From: Nocardia suismassiliense | GTDB lineage: Bacteria; Actinomycetota; Actinomycetes; Mycobacteriales; Mycobacteriaceae | DNA length: 64,000 nt | Direction: 5' to 3' | Assembly: GCF_900269665.1 (NCBI RefSeq) | Contig: NZ_LT985361.1 | Span: 6,397,933 to 6,461,932, forward strand | Shown here: positions 63,554 through 64,000 of the stretch, piece by piece | Layout of the letters: the number at the start of each line of letters is the position of its first letter | Numbering within the stretch: position 1 is the stretch's first letter | Position numbers and translations under genes: made by a program | The notes under the pieces: model-generated | Seen by the model: the letters and a program-made list of their open reading frames with translations, nothing else | What the model was told of the DNA's origin: nothing | Database searches by the model: none

Positions 63554-63641
63554 GTGGGCCTTACCGTCCAGCACTCAACCGTCCCGGGCCGCTGCCGCAG
63601 CGGCCCCGCGGACGAGGCACCCGCGTCGAGGGGATTCAGCA

Positions 63642-64000
63642 GTGAGGTCGATCTGGAAGGGCTCGATCGCGTTCGGGCTGGTGAATGTCCCGGTCAAGGT
63701 CTATACCGCGACCGAGGACCACGACATCCGATTCCATCAGGTGCACGCCAAGGATGGAGGTCGGATCAAATACGACCGCGTCTGCACGGTGTGCGGTAAG
63801 TCCGTGCAGTACGCCGACATCGATAAGGCGTATGAATCGCCCGACGGCGACAAGGTCATTCTGACCGACGAGGACTTCGCCAAACTGCCCGCCGCCGAGA
63901 AGCACGAGATCCCGGTGCTGCAGTTCGTCCCGAACGAGCAGATCGACCCGATCCTGTTCGACAAGAGCTACTACCTCGAGCCCGATTCCAGCACGCCCAA
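63642..64000 (+). CDS. ku: Ku protein, N-terminal part (runs off the window)
   Basis: 119 residues of prokaryotic Ku, which forms a ring on DNA ends and recruits LigD for non-homologous end joining. N-terminus R-S-I-W-K-G-S-I-A-F-G-L-V-N-V-P-V-K-V-Y and R-V-C-T-V-C-G-K are typical. GTG at 63642 with GAGGGG upstream. With RecBCD this indicates both end-joining and recombinational break repair. Confidence 0.95.
   Translation, partial: MRSIWKGSIAFGLVNVPVKVYTATEDHDIRFHQVHAKDGGRIKYDRVCTVCGKSVQYADIDKAYESPDGDKVILTDEDFAKLPAAEKHEIPVLQFVPNEQIDPILFDKSYYLEPDSSTP

Overview
The window is high-GC actinobacterial DNA and most resembles Nocardia or a close mycolic-acid-producing relative. Evidence: an InhA/MabA FAS-II pair beside ferrochelatase, an antigen-85-like secreted esterase, type VII secretion-type substrates, AcnR-controlled aconitase, and gene order matching Mycobacterium tuberculosis Rv1473-Rv1488 (inverted here). 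Genus is an inference; there is no rRNA in the window. I saw no tRNA, insertion sequence, prophage or CRISPR array.

Layout. 1-3.8 kb: truncated P450 with a TetR gene and operator, secreted esterase, long gene-free stretch, cold-shock gene. 3.8-15.6 kb: a DNA-repair block on the minus strand, recC-recB-recD followed by an overlapping operon (ECF-type sigma factor, O6-alkylguanine methyltransferase, AlkB-like oxygenase, Ada-like zinc domain, second methyltransferase). Two copies of a 70-bp nested palindrome lie between recB and recD. 16-23.8 kb: beta-lactamase-like hydrolase, second P450, type II NADH dehydrogenase, secreted protein, small membrane protein, and urease accessory genes ureF-ureG-ureD without ureABC. 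24-25.8 kb: three translationally coupled genes that look like a type VII secreted polymorphic toxin system (partner, toxin type 44, membrane protein as candidate immunity), then 54-bp tandem repeats. 26-31.5 kb: SDR, SnoaL-like protein, DHA2 exporter with divergent TetR, quinone oxidoreductase, O-methyltransferase. 31.5-37.2 kb: 72-bp tandem repeats, then a TPR membrane protein, a fused ABC permease and a binding lipoprotein with no ATPase gene.

37.2-54.7 kb: the conserved Rv1488-Rv1474 block: SPFH protein, NfeD, DUF3097, (inserted: hypothetical protein, trypsin-like protease, PQ-rich membrane protein), hemH, inhA, fabG1, VWA protein, DUF58, moxR1, RipA-like peptidoglycan hydrolase, Rv1476-like protein, acnA and its repressor acnR. 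54.75-59.2 kb: a second insertion relative to M. tuberculosis, carrying a hydrolase, MarR, cupin, thioesterase and a two-gene unit of a 181-aa protein with an ATP-grasp enzyme of the graspetide (MvdC/MvdD) type, followed by a DHFR-like pseudogene. 59.5-64 kb: Rv1473A-like HTH protein, ABC-F ATPase, SDR, lycopene cyclase, and the start of Ku.

The loci most worth following as possibly undescribed systems are the ATP-grasp pair (57.7-59.2 kb), the toxin triplet (24-25.8 kb) and the sigma-factor-headed alkylation-repair operon (3.8-6.5 kb).
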